A stretch of DNA of 64,000 nucleotides from Elusimicrobiales bacterium (GCA_028713125.1 JAQTOU010000009.1:53273-117272); one strand, 5' to 3'. Counted from the first letter of the stretch, positions 22,980 through 31,701 are shown. Numbers and translations are program-made. The notes: generated by a model from the sequence alone, not told the origin.

Positions 22980-23766
22980 TACCTGCATCATAAAGAACAT
23001 CTCTTATCGCGCCTGGTATATGTGGCGGCGCAATATCGACGTCTCGCTGGTCACCTGGAAGACCAATGTCCTGCCGCCGCTCCTCGAGCCGGTGCTTTAT
23101 ATATTGGCGTTCGGCGTGGGCCTCGGCGCTTATGTGCAGAAGATAAGCTTCGACGGGCGGGCTTACGACTATCTTACTTTCCTGGCTCCGGGCATGATAG
23201 CGGTGGGGATAATGTTCCACTCCGTCTTCGACACTATGTACGGCGCTTTTATCCGCCTGCGCTACCAGAAGACTTTCGACGCCGTCATCACCACGCCGCT
23301 CTCCGCCGAGGATATCCTGGCCGGGGAAATTCTTTCCGGCGCCACCAGGGGGCTTTTCGCCGGGGCGGCGATACTTCTTATCGTTACGCTGTTCGGTCTG
23401 GCCGCCTATCCCTCGAGTCTGCTGGTCCTGCCTCTGGCGGTGCTGGCGGGGCTTATGTTCGCCTCTTTCGGCCTGCTCTTCGCCGCGCTGGCGCCGTATA
23501 TAGATAATCTGAACCTGCCGATCTTTCTTTTCATTAACCCGATGTTCCTGTTCAGCGGGACTTTCTTCCCCCTCGACGGGATGCCGGCCTGGGTGAAGCT
23601 GGCTGCGAATCTCCTGCCGCTTACCCACCTGGTCAATATCGTGCGGGCGGCAACTTTCGACAGGCTGCATGCCGGCCTGCTCTGGGACCTGCTTTATATT
23701 GTGGTCCTGACCGGGGCCGTCGCCTACCTTTCAATGACAAAGATGAAAGCCAGGCTTATAAAATAA
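22972..23766 (+). CDS. ABC-2 type transporter permease
   Basis: A 264-residue membrane protein, partner of the preceding ATPase. It has about six hydrophobic segments and the ABC-2 pattern of NodJ/DrrB-like permeases: an early amphipathic part (YMWRRNIDVSLVTWKTN), PVLYILAFGVGLG, FLAPGMIAVGIMF, a Phe/Arg-rich cytoplasmic loop RLRYQKTFDAVITTPLS and the late FSGTFFPLDGMPAWV before the last transmembrane segments. The substrate is not predictable. It is followed directly by a copy of the dispersed intergenic element, which may serve as the transcript end. Confidence 0.93.
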   Translation: MNNTCIIKNISYRAWYMWRRNIDVSLVTWKTNVLPPLLEPVLYILAFGVGLGAYVQKISFDGRAYDYLTFLAPGMIAVGIMFHSVFDTMYGAFIRLRYQKTFDAVITTPLSAEDILAGEILSGATRGLFAGAAILLIVTLFGLAAYPSSLLVLPLAVLAGLMFASFGLLFAALAPYIDNLNLPIFLFINPMFLFSGTFFPLDGMPAWVKLAANLLPLTHLVNIVRAATFDRLHAGLLWDLLYIVVLTGAVAYLSMTKMKARLIK

Positions 23767-23776
23767 TTGTAGAAGG

Positions 23777-23914
23777 CTGGCGGCCTACCGTACGGGCCGG
23801 AACGCAAAACGCGTTCGGCCACACCGTGGCCTCACTCCGTGTTCGCCCGCCGGGCTATGCAACCGGCGGGCTCTCCGAGGGTTTTGCTAACCCGGCCCGT
23901 ACGGTCTCCGCCAG
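23777..23914. repeat. Structured dispersed intergenic element, complete copy
   Basis: 138 bases bounded by long inverted arms: CTGGCGG then ACCGTACGGGCC on the left (23777-23798) and GGCCCGTACGGT then CCGCCAG on the right, interrupted by a CCT/CT internal loop. Inside are a hairpin GGCCGGAACGC/GCGTTCGGCC, the sequence ACACCGTGGCCTCACTC and a nine-base-pair hairpin GCCCGCCGG/CCGGCGGGC (23845-23853 with 23863-23871) with loop GCTATGCAA. It lies between convergent genes and has no open reading frame. A second full copy is at 58843-58979. Confidence 0.85.
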
Positions 23915-23926
23915 GAAGATCGTAGG

Positions 23927-24565
23927 TTATTCAAGGATTTTTCGGGCAAGGTTGTGCAGGTCTTCGTTCGCGAGGGCTTGCACTTTTTTCTTTATAACCC
24001 GGGAAAAGTATTCTTTTTCGGTCTTGGTCATTTTCTTGCGGCGCAGTTTTTTCAGGAAAAGCTCTTTTTGTCTCTGGGTGAAGATGCGGGATACTGCTAT
24101 CTCAAGGTCCAGCTGCTCGGCGGCTTCGGCAGCTTGTTTAACGGGCTTAGACGGCTGTTTAGGGCGCTTTAGGAGGTTTTCCCTGAGGTTTCCGGGCTGG
24201 AGGCTGATTTCTGCTATGGCCAGTTCTGAATTGGCTTTGATCTGGTCACGATAGTGGTTTACCAGCCTGGCCGGGAAATCGCTGAAAAGGTCCTTGGTCC
24301 ATTTGAATTTAAGTCCAAGGCTCTCGAATAGCCCTAAAGAGGCAAAAATCAGCAGTTTCAGGTCATTTTGCCCGGCACCATCCAAATAGGCGGCGGCCTC
24401 CCTATAGTTGAACTCACCGGCCTCGGCGGCGTTCATAAGCATTGCAGGGAAGGTCTCCCAGTTCTGCTGGTCGCGACTTCGGATTACTTCGGCCAGGGTC
24501 TTATTGATATCGCTGGATCCGAAGCCGGGCTCAATGGTTTTTTCTTTATTTTTCTTGTTTTGCAT
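23927..24565 (-). CDS. Unrecognised charged protein with paired upstream operator boxes
   Basis: A 212-residue soluble protein, rich in Lys, Glu and Leu, mostly helical in appearance and without signal peptide or membrane segments. The C-terminal third is very basic and ends with KKMTKTEKEYFSRVIKKK followed by VQALANEDLHNLARKIL, a motif I associate with small uncharacterised bacterial regulatory proteins but cannot name. AGGGG lies about nine bases before the ATG at 24565. Two similar 18-base boxes occupy the promoter region, so expression looks tightly controlled. It is flanked by a structured repeat and a symporter gene, with no operon partner. Function unknown; nucleic-acid binding is conceivable from the basic C-terminus. 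Confidence 0.6.
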   Translation of the reverse strand: MQNKKNKEKTIEPGFGSSDINKTLAEVIRSRDQQNWETFPAMLMNAAEAGEFNYREAAAYLDGAGQNDLKLLIFASLGLFESLGLKFKWTKDLFSDFPARLVNHYRDQIKANSELAIAEISLQPGNLRENLLKRPKQPSKPVKQAAEAAEQLDLEIAVSRIFTQRQKELFLKKLRRKKMTKTEKEYFSRVIKKKVQALANEDLHNLARKILE

Positions 24566-24584
24566 AATATCGCAACCCCTGTAA

Positions 24585-24624
24585 TTGTACTAAAAGATGC
24601 AATATATTGTATCAAAAGATACAA
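24585..24624 (-). promoter_or_regulatory. Two in-phase operator-like boxes
   Basis: TTGTACTAAAAGATGCAA (24585-24602) and TTGTATCAAAAGATACAA (24607-24624) agree at 15 of 18 positions; the second is a perfect dyad around AAAA. Their centres are 22 bases apart, about two helical turns. A possible minus-strand promoter (TTGTTT, 17 bases, TATATT) overlaps the second box, so binding would block transcription of the gene ending at 23927. Confidence 0.6.
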
Positions 24625-24707
24625 AACAATACGATAGTCTTCATCTATTGCCCAGGGCCAGTTAAGACTTTATTTTTATGCCATATACCAGGCCAAAGTA
24701 AATAAGC

Positions 24708-24713
24708 TAAAAT
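24708..24713 (+). promoter_or_regulatory. -10 box of the alanine symporter gene, likely leaderless
   Basis: TAAAAT ending six bases before the ATG at 24720; no ribosome-binding site between them. Confidence 0.55.
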
Positions 24714-24719
24714 TAAAAA

Positions 24720-26042
24720 ATGGACACATTTAACGCTTTCCTCGAAAAAGCAAGTTCCTTTGTCTGGGGCCCCCCGCTTATCATACTCCTGTTCGGAACC
24801 CATATTTACCTTACCTTCAAACTTGGCTTGATCCAGCGCTATTTGCCCAAGGCTATCAAACTCTCATTTAGCCGCAAAAAAGAGGGCGAAGGCGAGATCT
24901 CCCAGTTCGGGGCCCTTATGACGGCCCTGGCCGCCACTATAGGCACCGGGAATATCGTTGGAGTCTCTACCGCGGTGGCCGCGGGCGGCCCCGGGGCTGT
25001 GCTCTGGATGTGGCTAACCGGGGTTTTCGGCATAGCTACCAAGTACGGTGAAGCCGTGCTCTCCGTTAAGTACCGCGTAGTCGCCCCGGACGGCGAAATT
25101 ACCGGCGGGCCTATGTATGTGCTGGAAAGAGGGCTTAATGCGAAGTGGCTGGGCGTAATTTTCGCCTTTTTCACGGCCGTGGCCGCTTTCGGCATAGGCA
25201 ATATGGTCCAGGCGAACTCGATCTCACAGATGCTTTCCGACAGTTTCGGCCTGTCAGTGTGGATAAGCGGGGCCGTTATGACCGGGCTTACCGCTTTCGT
25301 TATTCTGGGCGGGATAAGATCTATAGCGAGGTTCTGTGAAATACTGGTTCCTTTCATGGCGGTATTCTATGTCCTGGGCTGCGGGTTCATTTTGCTCCTG
25401 AACTTCGACAAGCTCCCGGGGACGATAAGCCTGATCCTTTCCTCCGCTTTCACCGGGCATGCGGCCGTCGGCGGCTTTATGGGCGCCGGCATGAAGGAAG
25501 CTATGCGCTTCGGTATAGCCCGCGGCCTGTTCTCCAATGAATCCGGGCTCGGCTCGGCGCCTATCGTGGCCGCGGCGGCGCAGACCAGGAACCCCGTCAG
25601 GCAGGCGCTGGTCTCTTCTACCGGGACTTTCTGGGATACCGTAGTGGTGTGTCTTATTACCGGGCTCGTAGTGGTAAGCGCCGGGGACTGGCAGAGCGGG
25701 CTTAAAGGCGCCGCGCTCACCAGGAGCGCCTTCTCGCATATTCCTTATATCGGCCCGACGGTGCTGAGCGTCGGGCTTCTGACTTTCGTGTTCTCTACGA
25801 TACTGGGCTGGGAATATTACGGCGAGAAAGCGGCGGAGTATCTTCTGGGCGTGAAAGCGGTAAAACCTTACAGGTACCTGTGGATAGCGGCGGTTATGGC
25901 GGGTTCCGTGGCCGCCCTTCCGGCAGTCTGGAATTTCGCCGATATTTTCAACGGCCTGATGGCCGTGCCGAACCTTATCTCTCTGATCCTGTTGGCGCCG
26001 GTCATAGCGGCGGAAACCAGAAAGTATATTAACGAACCTTAG
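24720..26042 (+). CDS. Sodium:alanine symporter (AGCS family)
   Basis: A 440-residue inner-membrane transporter that takes up alanine or glycine with sodium. The AGCS signature is unmistakable: LMTALAATIGTGNIVGV (about residues 65-81), followed by AAGGPGAVLWMWLTG and the segment TKYGEAVLSVKYR, then ITGGPMYVLERGL and NESGLGSAPIVAAAA. Eleven or so hydrophobic segments follow at family spacing. The stop codon overlaps the stop codon region of rlmN on the opposite strand (four shared bases), so the two transcripts must interfere at their ends. Start supported only by a -10 box six bases upstream. Confidence 0.95.
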   Translation: MDTFNAFLEKASSFVWGPPLIILLFGTHIYLTFKLGLIQRYLPKAIKLSFSRKKEGEGEISQFGALMTALAATIGTGNIVGVSTAVAAGGPGAVLWMWLTGVFGIATKYGEAVLSVKYRVVAPDGEITGGPMYVLERGLNAKWLGVIFAFFTAVAAFGIGNMVQANSISQMLSDSFGLSVWISGAVMTGLTAFVILGGIRSIARFCEILVPFMAVFYVLGCGFILLLNFDKLPGTISLILSSAFTGHAAVGGFMGAGMKEAMRFGIARGLFSNESGLGSAPIVAAAAQTRNPVRQALVSSTGTFWDTVVVCLITGLVVVSAGDWQSGLKGAALTRSAFSHIPYIGPTVLSVGLLTFVFSTILGWEYYGEKAAEYLLGVKAVKPYRYLWIAAVMAGSVAALPAVWNFADIFNGLMAVPNLISLILLAPVIAAETRKYINEP

Positions 26043-27094
26043 TTCCCCGCTTTATTCGCGGCATCTCCCGTTCCCCCCGCGGCCAATTGGCCGCAGGCGG
26101 CGGCGATGTCCGTGCCTTTTTCCCGGCGCATATGGGTCCGTATCCCCGCTTCCACTAAAATAGTCTGGAACTCTTTCCCTTTCTCGAACCGGCCCGGCGT
26201 GAAAGTTCCCCCCGGAACCGGGTTGTACATTATCAAATTCACCTTGCAGGGCACGTCCTTGATCAGTGCCAGCAGTTTTTTCGCGTCCTCAGCGGAGTCG
26301 TTTACGCCGTCAAATAGGATGTATTCGAAAAACACCATCCTCTTCGTCCTGTCGGTGTAATACCTGGCGCCGCCGATGACTTCCCGCAAAGAATATTTCT
26401 TGCTCATCGGCGTCAGTTCCGCCCTGTGCTTCTCGTCGGCGGTTATAAGGGAGACCGCGAGCCTGATCTCCAGGCGCGACTCGGCCAGTTCCCTTATCAC
26501 GGGCACGATGCCGACGGTGGAGACCGTTATCCTCGTCTGCGGGAAATTGTAGCCCTTATTGTCGGAAAGAAGGAGGACGCTTTTCCTGACGTTCGCCCAG
26601 TTCATGAAAGGCTCGCCCATGCCCATGAACAAAAGGCTGTCCAGCTGCCGCCCGGCCTCGCGCCGGCACGCCGCGTACTGCGCGAGTATCTCGTGCGGCC
26701 TGAGGTCGCGCTTCAAGCCGAGCCCGCCGGTGGCGCAGAAGACGCAGCCGCAGGCGCAGCCAGACTGGGAGGAGATGCAGGCTGAAACCGTTTTTTTATT
26801 GAACAGGACCACGCTCTCCGCCTTCGCTCCGTCGGGGAAAGTGAAGAGCAGCTTGATGGTCCCGTCCAGCTTGGAAACCAGCTTTTCTATTTTAGGAGCG
26901 GGCGTAAGCGAGTATCTCGCCGCGAGTTTGGCTTTGAAGTCCTCCTGGACGCCGGCCATCGCGTCGAAGCTCTCCGCGCCCTTCCTGTACAGGCAGTTGA
27001 AGACCTTGTCGATCCTGGACCCTTTTTCTCCGAGTGAGATAAGAGTCCCGGCGAGTTCCTGCCTTGTAAAATCCCTGATATCCAAGTTTGTCAT
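26039..27094 (-). CDS. rlmN: 23S rRNA/tRNA adenine-C2 methyltransferase RlmN
   Basis: A radical SAM enzyme that methylates A2503 of 23S rRNA and A37 of some tRNAs. The 351-residue protein has cluster ligands C113, C117 and C120 (SGCACGCVFC), the resolving Cys106 seven residues earlier (SACISSQ), GMGEP, and the methyl-carrying Cys334 in AACGQL, with MRREKGTDI just before it. It therefore contains the full catalytic set and serves as the in-window reference for the divergent radical SAM fusion at 8374-9912. A C-terminal tail of about 14 residues is not conserved. TATAAT lies ten bases before the ATG. The tail end overlaps the symporter stop. Confidence 0.96.
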   Translation of the reverse strand: MTNLDIRDFTRQELAGTLISLGEKGSRIDKVFNCLYRKGAESFDAMAGVQEDFKAKLAARYSLTPAPKIEKLVSKLDGTIKLLFTFPDGAKAESVVLFNKKTVSACISSQSGCACGCVFCATGGLGLKRDLRPHEILAQYAACRREAGRQLDSLLFMGMGEPFMNWANVRKSVLLLSDNKGYNFPQTRITVSTVGIVPVIRELAESRLEIRLAVSLITADEKHRAELTPMSKKYSLREVIGGARYYTDRTKRMVFFEYILFDGVNDSAEDAKKLLALIKDVPCKVNLIMYNPVPGGTFTPGRFEKGKEFQTILVEAGIRTHMRREKGTDIAAACGQLAAGGTGDAANKAGN

Positions 27095-27125
27095 ATTGTC
27101 ATCTATTATATAATAAGTGAGAAGA

Positions 27126-27938
27126 ATGACTACTGAAAGGAAGATGATCCGCTTTTTGTGCCTGGCCCTCCTGGCGGCGGGCGGCTGCGCGCCGCGCTAT
27201 GAGGACGCCGTGGTGATGGAGAAGCAGGGCAGGCTGCTGCAGGCCGCGCGGAAGTACGCGGATTTCTCCCGGGCGAAGCCGGAAGACCCCGCCGCGCCGA
27301 AGGCCCTTATGGCGGCCGCGCAGATCTATTCTTTGAACCTCGGGCTGTGCTCGGAATCGAGGCCGCTTCTGGAGCGCCTCGCCCGCGACTACCCTTCCTT
27401 TAAAATGCCGGAGGACGTTTTCAGGCGCATCTTCGTCTGCCCCGATTATTTCCCGGCCGGGCCGGGGCTTAAATGGGTTTACGGCGACTCCGAGACGCTC
27501 GGCCAGAACGCGAAACAGGTGGTGGAGGTGGTGGACCATACCGCGAAAGGCGCCGTTATAAAAAGCACTTTCTACGCCGGCAGCGAGCAGGTGAGCAGCC
27601 AGAAGAAAGCCTACCGCTTCTCTGAGACGAACTTTATCGAGAGCCAGGACAGGAAGGACACCCTTATCCTTAAATATCCCCTCGAGCAGGGCAAGACCTG
27701 GGTCTCAAGCGGGCAGGAAGGCCGGCTCCAATTTCTCGTCGAAAAGGCAGGGCTCAAGGTAAAGGTGAAGGCGGGGGAATTTTCCAGCTGCATAAAGATG
27801 CGCCGCCGGGTAGCCGGGGCCCCCTCCTGGATCTACGAGTACTACGCCCCGTGGACGGGAAAAATACTGACCGCGGTGGCGGGGCCCAGGTACGAGAACA
27901 GGGTCATGGAACTTTTAAGCTATGAAGAAAAAAAATAA
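27126..27938 (+). CDS. Predicted lipoprotein with repeat-like N-terminal helices
   Basis: About 270 residues. A short basic start, a hydrophobic run (FLCLALLAAGGC) and a Cys suggest a lipoprotein, although AGGC is an imperfect lipobox. Residues 30 to 105 look like tetratricopeptide-type helices (EKQGRLLQAARKYADF, AALKALMAAAQ-like packing), as in outer-membrane assembly lipoproteins. The rest is a beta-rich domain with YPLEQGKTWVSSG, a pattern I have seen in uncharacterised exported proteins. Three starts are possible: GTG 27117, ATG 27126 and ATG 27144. I chose 27126 because a TATAAT ends 11 bases upstream. It shares its promoter region with the divergent rlmN and overlaps the next gene by 17 bases. 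Confidence 0.65.
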   Translation: MTTERKMIRFLCLALLAAGGCAPRYEDAVVMEKQGRLLQAARKYADFSRAKPEDPAAPKALMAAAQIYSLNLGLCSESRPLLERLARDYPSFKMPEDVFRRIFVCPDYFPAGPGLKWVYGDSETLGQNAKQVVEVVDHTAKGAVIKSTFYAGSEQVSSQKKAYRFSETNFIESQDRKDTLILKYPLEQGKTWVSSGQEGRLQFLVEKAGLKVKVKAGEFSSCIKMRRRVAGAPSWIYEYYAPWTGKILTAVAGPRYENRVMELLSYEEKK

Positions 27939-29190
27939 CGAAGCCGCGCCGGCGGCGGACCAGGGCCTTTTCGGGGCGCTCCTCCCCCCGGCCCCGGCAA
28001 AGAAAAGCGGGCTCCTCTCTTTCTCCTACTCCAAGATGTCCCTTTACGAGGAGTGCCCCCTCAAGTACAAGTTCAAGTACATCGACAAGATAAAGGAAGA
28101 GCCTAAATTCTATTTCGCTTTCGGCAACAGCATCCATACGGCGCTGGAGTTCCTCTATTCCGTAAAGGCGCCGCCTTTCCCCTCGCTGGAGGAGACCCTC
28201 GACGCTTTCCGGCGGGACTGGAACGCCAAGTCTTACCTTGAAAAAGGCTACCGAACCCAGCAGAGGTCGGACCAGGATTACGAAAAGGGCGCGGCTATGC
28301 TGAAGGCCTATTACGAGCATAACCAGGCCCGGTTCAAGCCGCCTTTCCTCGTCGAGTATTCCACCGACGTGGAAGTGGACGGCCTGCTGGTGCGCACTAT
28401 CTCCGACCGCATCGAGCACCTCGGCGCGGGCGAGATAGCGATAATCGATTACAAGACGGGGAAGGACGTAAAGCGCCAGCCCCTGCAGCTTTACATGTAC
28501 CAGAAGATAAACGAGATGGACCCGCGCCTGAAGGAAAAGCTTGCCGAGACCTACGGCCTTCGCGTAAGCGCCGTGAAGGTGCGCCAGCTGCTTTATTACC
28601 ATGTGCCGACGCTCAAAGAATACCCTTTCCCGCGCGCCGACGATAAGGAGATAGGAAGTTTCTGGGACCGCGTGCTCGGCGTGGCGGAATCGATAAAAGG
28701 CCTCAAGTTCGATCCGACCCCGGCCGACCAGGCCTGCTCCTGGTGCGACTTCAAGAGCCTGTGCCCGGCTTTCTTCGGCGGGCACCCGCACCCGGCCGGC
28801 CAGCCGTCGGCTTCTACGGAGAACATCGAAGCCCTGGTGGACCGCTACGGCCAGCTCAAAGAAAAGATGGCGGACCTGCAGGCCCAGCTCGACAAGGTGG
28901 CGGAAAGCATAGCCGGTTCGGCCAGGGACGGCGCAGAATACGACGGCTCCCAGTACACCGCGCAGGTAAAGAAGAGTTCAAAATGGGAGTTCAGGGACCG
29001 CGAGGCCGTAATTACCGTCCTCAATAAGTTCAACCTCTACCAGAAGGCCCTCAGCCTTACCCTGACTGGCATAACCAACGTTTTGGAAAGCGACGACCTC
29101 CCCGACGAAGCGCGCAAAAAGCTCCTCGAGCAGGCGGTTAAGAGAACCGCTACGGAGATCAAGGTAGCGAAGAAGGAAGGGCTGATCTGA
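27922..29190 (+). CDS. RecB-family PD-(D/E)XK nuclease with Fe-S cluster cysteines
   Basis: A 422-residue protein related to the nuclease domains of AddB, RecB and Cas4. The catalytic core is visible as H72 (GNSIHTALE), D162 (TISDRIEH) and the D176-x-K178 motif IIDYKTGK. Four cysteines placed as in AddB/Cas4 iron-sulfur nucleases are C45 (YEECPLKYKFKY) and C272, C275, C281 (CSWCDFKSLC). From about residue 295 there is a coiled-coil-like helix (DRYGQLKEKMADLQAQ) and a helical C-terminal part of about 100 residues that I do not recognise. No helicase or CRISPR gene is adjacent. It overlaps a lipoprotein gene by 17 bases, which is an odd partner. Probably a DNA repair or DNA-processing nuclease. 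Confidence 0.85.
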   Translation: MKKKNNEAAPAADQGLFGALLPPAPAKKSGLLSFSYSKMSLYEECPLKYKFKYIDKIKEEPKFYFAFGNSIHTALEFLYSVKAPPFPSLEETLDAFRRDWNAKSYLEKGYRTQQRSDQDYEKGAAMLKAYYEHNQARFKPPFLVEYSTDVEVDGLLVRTISDRIEHLGAGEIAIIDYKTGKDVKRQPLQLYMYQKINEMDPRLKEKLAETYGLRVSAVKVRQLLYYHVPTLKEYPFPRADDKEIGSFWDRVLGVAESIKGLKFDPTPADQACSWCDFKSLCPAFFGGHPHPAGQPSASTENIEALVDRYGQLKEKMADLQAQLDKVAESIAGSARDGAEYDGSQYTAQVKKSSKWEFRDREAVITVLNKFNLYQKALSLTLTGITNVLESDDLPDEARKKLLEQAVKRTATEIKVAKKEGLI

Positions 29191-29203
29191 GGACCGCGGG
29201 ACT

Positions 29204-30691
29204 ATGCCTGAAAAATTTATAATCGTGGTAGACCAGGGGAGCTCAAGCTCCCGCGCCCTAGCCTTCGACCTTGACGGCAATATACGCTATAAAGCCCAGC
29301 GCAAGATCGAAGCCGCCTATCCCGCCCCCGGGCGCGCCGAATACGACGCGGAAAAACTTTTCCTCTCCCAGTCCGACAGTCTTAACGATGTGCTGGCCAA
29401 GCTTCCCGCGGACTCCGAAGTCTCCGCCCTTGGCATAGCCGCGCAGCGCTCCACCGTTGTCTTCTGGGACAAAAATACCGGCGCGCCGCTCGCTCCCGCG
29501 CTCAGTTGGCAGGACGGCCGCGCCCTGGACCTGCTTGGCAAGGTCCCACTTTCGAACACGAAGATACACGAACTGACCGGCCTCTATAAAACTCCTTATT
29601 ACAGCGCCTCCAAAATAGCCTGGGCCCTGGAGAATTATCCGGAGGTAAAAGCCGCCGCCGCGGAAAAGCGCCTCCTGATCGCCCCGGTGGCTACCTATAT
29701 CGTCTGGCGCCTCTCGGGAGGCAAAAGCTTCGTCATCGACCCCTCACAGGCCCAGCGCACTCTCCTGTTCAACCTGCGCCGGCTCAGATGGGAGCCGAAG
29801 CTGCTCTCGGCCTTCGGTGTGGCTCCGGAATTCCTGCCCGAAATAAAGCCCAGCGTCGGGCGCCTCTGCCACGTCGAGACCGCCGGCCGCCGCATGCCCG
29901 TCATGTCCATGCTCGGAGACCAGCAGGCCGCAATGCTGGGCCTGGGCCTCGAAACTCCGAATTCAGCGGCCCTGAACTACGGCACCGGCGCTTTCCTGCT
30001 GGTCAATACGGGCAGGAAGCCGCTCAGAATACGCGGGCTCCTTAATTCTATCGGCTGGTACGAGGGAAAGAATATCTGCTACTTCACCGAGAGCACGGTC
30101 AATTCGGCGGGCACGGCCCTCGAATGGCTGAAGCAGAAATTCGGGATGTTCGACGATATCGGCGACGTGGACGGGATGTGCCGCAAGTCGAGGAACCGCG
30201 TCCACTGCCTGCCGGCCATCGGCGGCCTGGGCGCGCCATACTGGGATTTCACCACGTTCACCACCTTTACCGGCTTCTCCCCCCACACCGACAAATACGA
30301 CGTCGTGCGCGCGGTCACCGAGGGCATCGCCTACATGGTGGGCGACGCCTTCGACCTGGTAAAGAAAAAGGGCTTGAAGATAGAGGAGCTGAAAGTTTCC
30401 GGCGGACTTTCCAAAATAGACTGGCTCCTGCAGTTCCAGGCGGACATTACCGGGGCGCGCATGACGGCTATGGAGGAAAGCGAGGCCACCGCAATGGGGG
30501 CGGGCCTCGCCGCGGCCCGCGGCCTGGGGCTGTCGCCCCAATGGTCGCCTAAAGTTTCAACAAGGGTATTTGAGCCGGCTATCGGGGAGGAGGAGCGGCA
30601 GAATCTGCTTAGGGGCTGGCGCATCTTCGTAAAGGATATCCGCCGGACCAGCCGCGACCTGCGGAAATTGAATATCCTTCCGCACGCCTAG
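29204..30691 (+). CDS. FGGY-family carbohydrate kinase, glycerol-kinase-like
   Basis: A 495-residue kinase of the hexokinase/actin fold. The ATP-binding start VDQGSSSSRALAFD and the FGGY pattern are clear: IAAQRSTVVFWDKNTG and ALSWQDGRA match glycerol kinase (where the text is usually NQRET and WQDRR), LGDQQAAMLG is the phosphate-region motif, then NYGTGAFLLVN and LKVSGGLSKIDWLLQFQADI. The glycerol-binding residues are only partly recognisable, and the usual TNASRT motif reads DPSQAQRT here, so the substrate may be another polyol or sugar. It starts 13 bases after the nuclease gene, possibly in the same transcript, and is convergent with trxB. Confidence 0.85.
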   Translation: MPEKFIIVVDQGSSSSRALAFDLDGNIRYKAQRKIEAAYPAPGRAEYDAEKLFLSQSDSLNDVLAKLPADSEVSALGIAAQRSTVVFWDKNTGAPLAPALSWQDGRALDLLGKVPLSNTKIHELTGLYKTPYYSASKIAWALENYPEVKAAAAEKRLLIAPVATYIVWRLSGGKSFVIDPSQAQRTLLFNLRRLRWEPKLLSAFGVAPEFLPEIKPSVGRLCHVETAGRRMPVMSMLGDQQAAMLGLGLETPNSAALNYGTGAFLLVNTGRKPLRIRGLLNSIGWYEGKNICYFTESTVNSAGTALEWLKQKFGMFDDIGDVDGMCRKSRNRVHCLPAIGGLGAPYWDFTTFTTFTGFSPHTDKYDVVRAVTEGIAYMVGDAFDLVKKKGLKIEELKVSGGLSKIDWLLQFQADITGARMTAMEESEATAMGAGLAAARGLGLSPQWSPKVSTRVFEPAIGEEERQNLLRGWRIFVKDIRRTSRDLRKLNILPHA

Positions 30692-30748
30692 AAGCCGGCC
30701 TGAAACCCGTCTGAGACGCGAAAACGCGGAGTGGCTCCGGACGGCTTC
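30691..30748. terminator. Inverted-repeat region between convergent genes
   Basis: Outer arms GAAGCCG (30691-30697) and CGGCTTC (30742-30748) enclose a smaller hairpin CGCG-AAAA-CGCG. It fills the gap between the kinase and trxB and could stop both transcripts, though no long T tract follows in either direction. Confidence 0.4.
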
Positions 30749-30751
30749 CGA

Positions 30752-31690
30752 CTATTTCTTTACGTCTTCCAGATACAGCAGGGCTTCCATGGAGGCTTTG
30801 CAGCCGGCGCCGGCGGCCACTATGGCCTGCTTGTAGCGGGTATCCATCACGTCGCCCGCCGCGAAAACCCCAAAAACCGAAGTCGCCAGATTGCTGTCCG
30901 TGACGATATAGCCCGAATCGTCGAGGTTGAGCTTCCCGGCGAAGAGCTTGGTCGCCGGCGTGTGGCCGATAGCGATAAAAACGCCCGTAACTTCGAGGCG
31001 GAGCAGGGCGCCGGTCTTTACGTTCTTAAGGCTAACCCCGGTCAATTTGGCTTCGCCGGTGAATTCCTCCGGAGTGTGGTCGTAGATTATCTCTATTTTC
31101 GGATTGGCCCGCAGCTTCTCCTGCAGGCGGAAGGTGGCCCTCAGCGCGTCGCGGCGGTGCACCAGGTAAACCCTGGACGCGAACCTGGTGAGGAACAGGG
31201 CGTCCTCGGCGGCGGAGTCGCCCCCTCCCACGACGCAGACTTCCTTCCCGCGGAAGAAGAACCCGTCGCAGGTGGCGCAGCCTGACACGCCCTTGCCTAT
31301 GAATTTCTGTTCCGAGGGCATGCCCAGCCAGCGCGCCTGCGCACCGGTGGCGACTATGACCGCGCCGGCGGTATAGGACTTCCCGCTGCCGGCCGTAAGC
31401 CTGAAAGGGCGGCCGGAGAAATCCACGGAAGTTATCTCCTCGTTGAAAACCGCGGCGCCGAGTCGCTTGGCCTGGCTCAGCATTTTCATCATCAGGTCGG
31501 CGCCGACCACGGGCTCTACGAAGCCGGGGTAATTCTCTATCTCCATGGTCTGGAGCAGCTGCCCGCCCGGCGCCACCCCGCCGAAGAGCGCCGTGGAAGC
31601 CCCGCCGCGCGCCGCGTAGATGGCCGCGGTGAATCCGGCCGGGCCGGAGCCGATTATTATAATGTCGAAATGAGCGTTCTGTTCAGTCAT
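30752..31690 (-). CDS. trxB: Thioredoxin reductase
   Basis: A 312-residue NADPH-dependent flavoenzyme that reduces thioredoxin. Motifs: FAD-binding IIIIGSGPAGFTAAIYAA, GGVAPGGQLLQT, ENYPGF, the redox-active disulfide CATCDGFFF (second Cys followed by Asp), NADPH-binding VCVVGGGDSAAEDALFL and VFAAGDVMDTRYKQ. The start is the ATG at 31690, preceded by AGGA about eight bases earlier; the longer frame (to 32038) is read through the opposite sense of queD and is not coding. It gives a contrast with the disulfide-less paralogue at 7475-8377. Confidence 0.96.
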   Translation of the reverse strand: MTEQNAHFDIIIIGSGPAGFTAAIYAARGGASTALFGGVAPGGQLLQTMEIENYPGFVEPVVGADLMMKMLSQAKRLGAAVFNEEITSVDFSGRPFRLTAGSGKSYTAGAVIVATGAQARWLGMPSEQKFIGKGVSGCATCDGFFFRGKEVCVVGGGDSAAEDALFLTRFASRVYLVHRRDALRATFRLQEKLRANPKIEIIYDHTPEEFTGEAKLTGVSLKNVKTGALLRLEVTGVFIAIGHTPATKLFAGKLNLDDSGYIVTDSNLATSVFGVFAAGDVMDTRYKQAIVAAGAGCKASMEALLYLEDVKK

Positions 31691-31701
31691 AAGTATTCCT
31701 G

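Noticed and set aside
27922..29190. Cas4 of a CRISPR system
   Set aside because: The nuclease motifs fit the wider AddB/RecB/Cas4 group, but no repeat array or cas gene was found in the window.
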